A program made the position numbers and the translations under genes. The notes under the pieces are model-generated. The model ran no database searches. It saw only the letters and a program-made list of their open reading frames with translations, and was not told the origin of the DNA. From Nitrospira sp. (GTDB lineage: Bacteria > Nitrospirota > Nitrospiria > Nitrospirales > Nitrospiraceae), in the NCBI GenBank assembly GCA_022842445.1, contig JALHPO010000004.1, positions 124,001 through 188,000 of the forward strand: 64,000 nt of DNA, read 5' to 3'. Every line of letters starts with the position of its first letter. Position 1 is the stretch's first letter. Of this stretch, positions 62,264-64,000 are shown piece by piece.

Positions 62264-62306
62264 ATCATGGCTACGAAATCGATCACGGTCTGGTCACAAT
62301 TGCTCA
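62264..62306 (-). promoter_or_regulatory. Bipartite stress-promoter element, instance H
   Basis: Minus-strand reading: TGAGCAATTGTGACC (62306-62292), 19 bases, AGCCATGAT (62272-62264). Faces the second UppS-like gene (start 62215). Confidence 0.65.
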
Positions 62307-62392
62307 CTCGGAATCGTTGCTCACTGCCCAAAGTCAGCCGACCCTCGAAGAGCGGGGATCGGAGGGACCGTACACGTAATTTTCACTCCCGC

Positions 62393-62475
62393 TTAAAATG
62401 CCACAAACCTGACCAGACACAGAACCAGTGTCAGAGTTAATGGAATTCCCAATAACCATAAATTGTCGGCATGGA
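62393..62475 (-). pseudogene. Remnant resembling the 27-residue microprotein
   Basis: Minus-strand frame DNLWLLGIPLTLTLVLCLVR (then FVAF and stop) resembles FILWLLGAPFTLIVLLWVFG at 41633. The first codons are gone: no ATG, GTG or TTG lies between the frame and an upstream stop. Confidence 0.45.
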
Positions 62476-62538
62476 ACCGGAGCCCTGCTCAAGAGAACCG
62501 AACCCCGGTCATGCAGAACCGGAATTGGCACCACGGTA

Positions 62539-62592
62539 AGATCCTCGATCATATCCCGCTGCTTTGACCAGCTTGTTGTACACGTCGAAGAT
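62539..62592 (-). pseudogene. Remnant of the 61054 membrane-protein gene
   Basis: The minus-strand frame IFDVYNKLVKAAGYDRGS aligns with LFGVYNKLVKIAGYDRTS of the gene at 61054. It is the 3' end of a paralogue whose rest is lost. The surrounding 62307-62789 holds only these remnants and no intact gene. Confidence 0.6.
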
Positions 62593-62789
62593 GCCCCTCA
62601 CCCAGTCGCATACTATGGTTTAACAGTGCTTTGCTCGAAATAGTCGGAACAGAAGGGCACGCATTCTTTCAACGTCACCGTTCGTGAGCGCCGGTGACGC
62701 GGCACTGGCAAATACCCGAGCTACCGCATCCGGGCTTGTCGTAGCAACAATTCCGCAATTGCATCAGAAGCACTCATGCCTCACGGGGG

Positions 62790-63965
62790 TTAGGGTGTCA
62801 TCACGACTTTAATACACCCGTCTTGTTTCTCCTGGAATGTCTGATAGGCGCCGGGCGCGTCGGTGAGTTTGAGCCGATGTGTGATAACGAATGACGGGTC
62901 TATGTCCCCCTTTTGGATCCGCTCAAGGAGCGGACGCAGGTACTTGTGCATGTGAGTCTGGCCCATTTTCAAGGTGAGTCCTTTGTTCATCGCAGCCCCA
63001 AAAGGAATCTTATCCACCATCCCCACGTACACTCCTGGAATTGAAATGGTACCCCCCTTGCGACAACACAGGATCGCTTCACGGAGCACATGTGGCCTGT
63101 CGGTCCCAAGATAGACGGCGACCTTGGCCTTGTCGATCACGGCATCGAAGCTGCCGCCCGCATGGGCCTCTGTTCCGACGGCGTCGATGCAGCGGTCCGG
63201 TCCTCGTCCTTTGGTCATTTCCATCAGACGGTCATAGACCCCCTCGCGTCCAAAGTCGATGGTCTCGGCTCCCCCGTGCTTCTCGGCCATGCGCAGTCGT
63301 TCCGGCACACGATCGATAGCGATCACCCGAGCAGCGCCAAGCATCCATGCGCTTTGGATGGCAAACTGGCCGACTGGCCCGCAGCCCCACACAGCAACGG
63401 TGTCACCGCTTTCCATCCCGCAATTTTCCGCCGCCATGTAACCGGTGGGAAAGATGTCGGATAGGAACAGCACCTGCTCGTCCCTGAGGCCGGAGGGAAT
63501 TTTGATCGGACCGACGTCGGCAAAAGGAACGCGCACATATTCCGCTTGACCGCCGGCGAAGCCTCCCAGCATGTGCGAAAAACCGAACAAGCCCGCGGGA
63601 GAATGCCCCATGGCCTTGCGCGCCGTCTCGGCGTTCGGGTTCGACGTGTCGCAGAGGGAGAACAGACCCTTCTGGCAGAAGAAGCAGGACCCGCAGGAAA
63701 TGGTAAAGGGAACTACGACTCGATCTCCCGGCTTCAGTTTGCTCGCCGCACCAGGACCAACCTCCATCACCTCGCCCATGAACTCATGGCCGAGCACATC
63801 GCCCGATTCCATAGTCGGCATCAATCCGGCATACAGGTGCAGATCGGAACCGCAAATAGCGGTGGCGGTAATTTTGACTATCGCATCGCGTGACTCCATA
63901 ATTTTGGGGTCGGGAACGATGTCGATTCGGACGTCGCCAGTGCCATGCCAACAAAGCGCTTTCAT
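62790..63965 (-). CDS. Zinc-dependent alcohol dehydrogenase (MDR family)
   Basis: A 391-residue medium-chain dehydrogenase. Catalytic zinc site: Cys38 in AICGSDLH and the histidine/glutamate of GHEFMGEV near residue 60; structural zinc: [18 protein letters not shown]-binding motif [11 protein letters not shown] near residue 195. The long form with [27 protein letters not shown] resembles glutathione-independent formaldehyde dehydrogenases and threonine/sorbitol dehydrogenases, so the substrate is uncertain. Start ATG 63965. It is the last gene in the window. Confidence 0.9.
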   Translation of the reverse strand: MKALCWHGTGDVRIDIVPDPKIMESRDAIVKITATAICGSDLHLYAGLMPTMESGDVLGHEFMGEVMEVGPGAASKLKPGDRVVVPFTISCGSCFFCQKGLFSLCDTSNPNAETARKAMGHSPAGLFGFSHMLGGFAGGQAEYVRVPFADVGPIKIPSGLRDEQVLFLSDIFPTGYMAAENCGMESGDTVAVWGCGPVGQFAIQSAWMLGAARVIAIDRVPERLRMAEKHGGAETIDFGREGVYDRLMEMTKGRGPDRCIDAVGTEAHAGGSFDAVIDKAKVAVYLGTDRPHVLREAILCCRKGGTISIPGVYVGMVDKIPFGAAMNKGLTLKMGQTHMHKYLRPLLERIQKGDIDPSFVITHRLKLTDAPGAYQTFQEKQDGCIKVVMTP

Positions 63966-64000
63966 AGTTAACCTCTATTTCGGCAAGCCTTTAGTTCATT

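Noticed and set aside
1..64000. CRISPR array, tRNA, rRNA, transposase or prophage genes
   Set aside because: None seen: no regular spaced repeats, no cloverleaf I could identify, no transposase or phage structural motifs. The holin-like protein at 50995 is of the chromosomal DUF1469 type.

Overview
The window looks like a piece of a chromosome from a Gram-negative bacterium of moderately high GC. The mix of squalene/hopanoid genes (hpnD, hpnE), an outer-membrane/lipoprotein complement, a GAF-GspE ATPase, NHEJ genes and many small stress proteins is what I would expect of Nitrospira (Nitrospirota). That assignment is inference from protein resemblance; no rRNA, tRNA or marker gene in the window proves it. 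No rRNA, tRNA, CRISPR array, transposase or prophage was recognised.

Bases 1-23300 are mostly core chromosome. They hold a HAD phosphatase running in from the left edge, then hpnD-hpnE joined by start/stop overlaps (squalene synthesis), a family-4 uracil-DNA glycosylase, and a small accessory pocket at 4.4-6.5 kb. That pocket contains an unknown gene, an orphan addiction-module antidote and a hicB-hicA pair whose 59-residue toxin is easily missed. Then come a dienelactone hydrolase, tldD-pmbA, and an envelope/isoprenoid operon uppS-cdsA-dxr-rseP-proS. A GAF-containing PilB/GspE-type ATPase, an MltC-like transglycosylase lipoprotein, two tandem PilZ proteins and a RhlE-type RNA helicase close this part.

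Bases 24000-64000 are an accessory, stress-flavoured region read mostly on the minus strand. It begins with an RRM RNA-binding protein, an exported protein with a decayed tandem copy, and a 2933-residue cyclic beta-1,2-glucan synthase (8.8 kb). After that come many small membrane, lipoprotein and periplasmic genes: OmpA, DUF3309, BON, YtxH, DUF948, DUF2934, PRC-barrel and holin-like. Mixed among them are superoxide dismutase, two ferritin-like proteins, a di-heme peroxidase-family protein, Ku and LigD (non-homologous end joining), a lone CheB methylesterase, a second cis-prenyltransferase and a zinc alcohol dehydrogenase. Several modules are duplicated and several copies are decaying: YtxH, the SOD-ferritin-microprotein block, DUF3309, OmpA, and an MVSIHK-leader exported pair.

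The most interesting signal is a bipartite element found repeatedly between 36 and 62.3 kb. It has a block TGAGCAATTGTGACC, then exactly 19 bases, then CGTCATACT, in front of these stress genes. The constant spacing, and the place of the first block relative to a -10-like CATACT, suggest a shared activator-dependent promoter that would tie these genes into one regulon. I know of no name for it.
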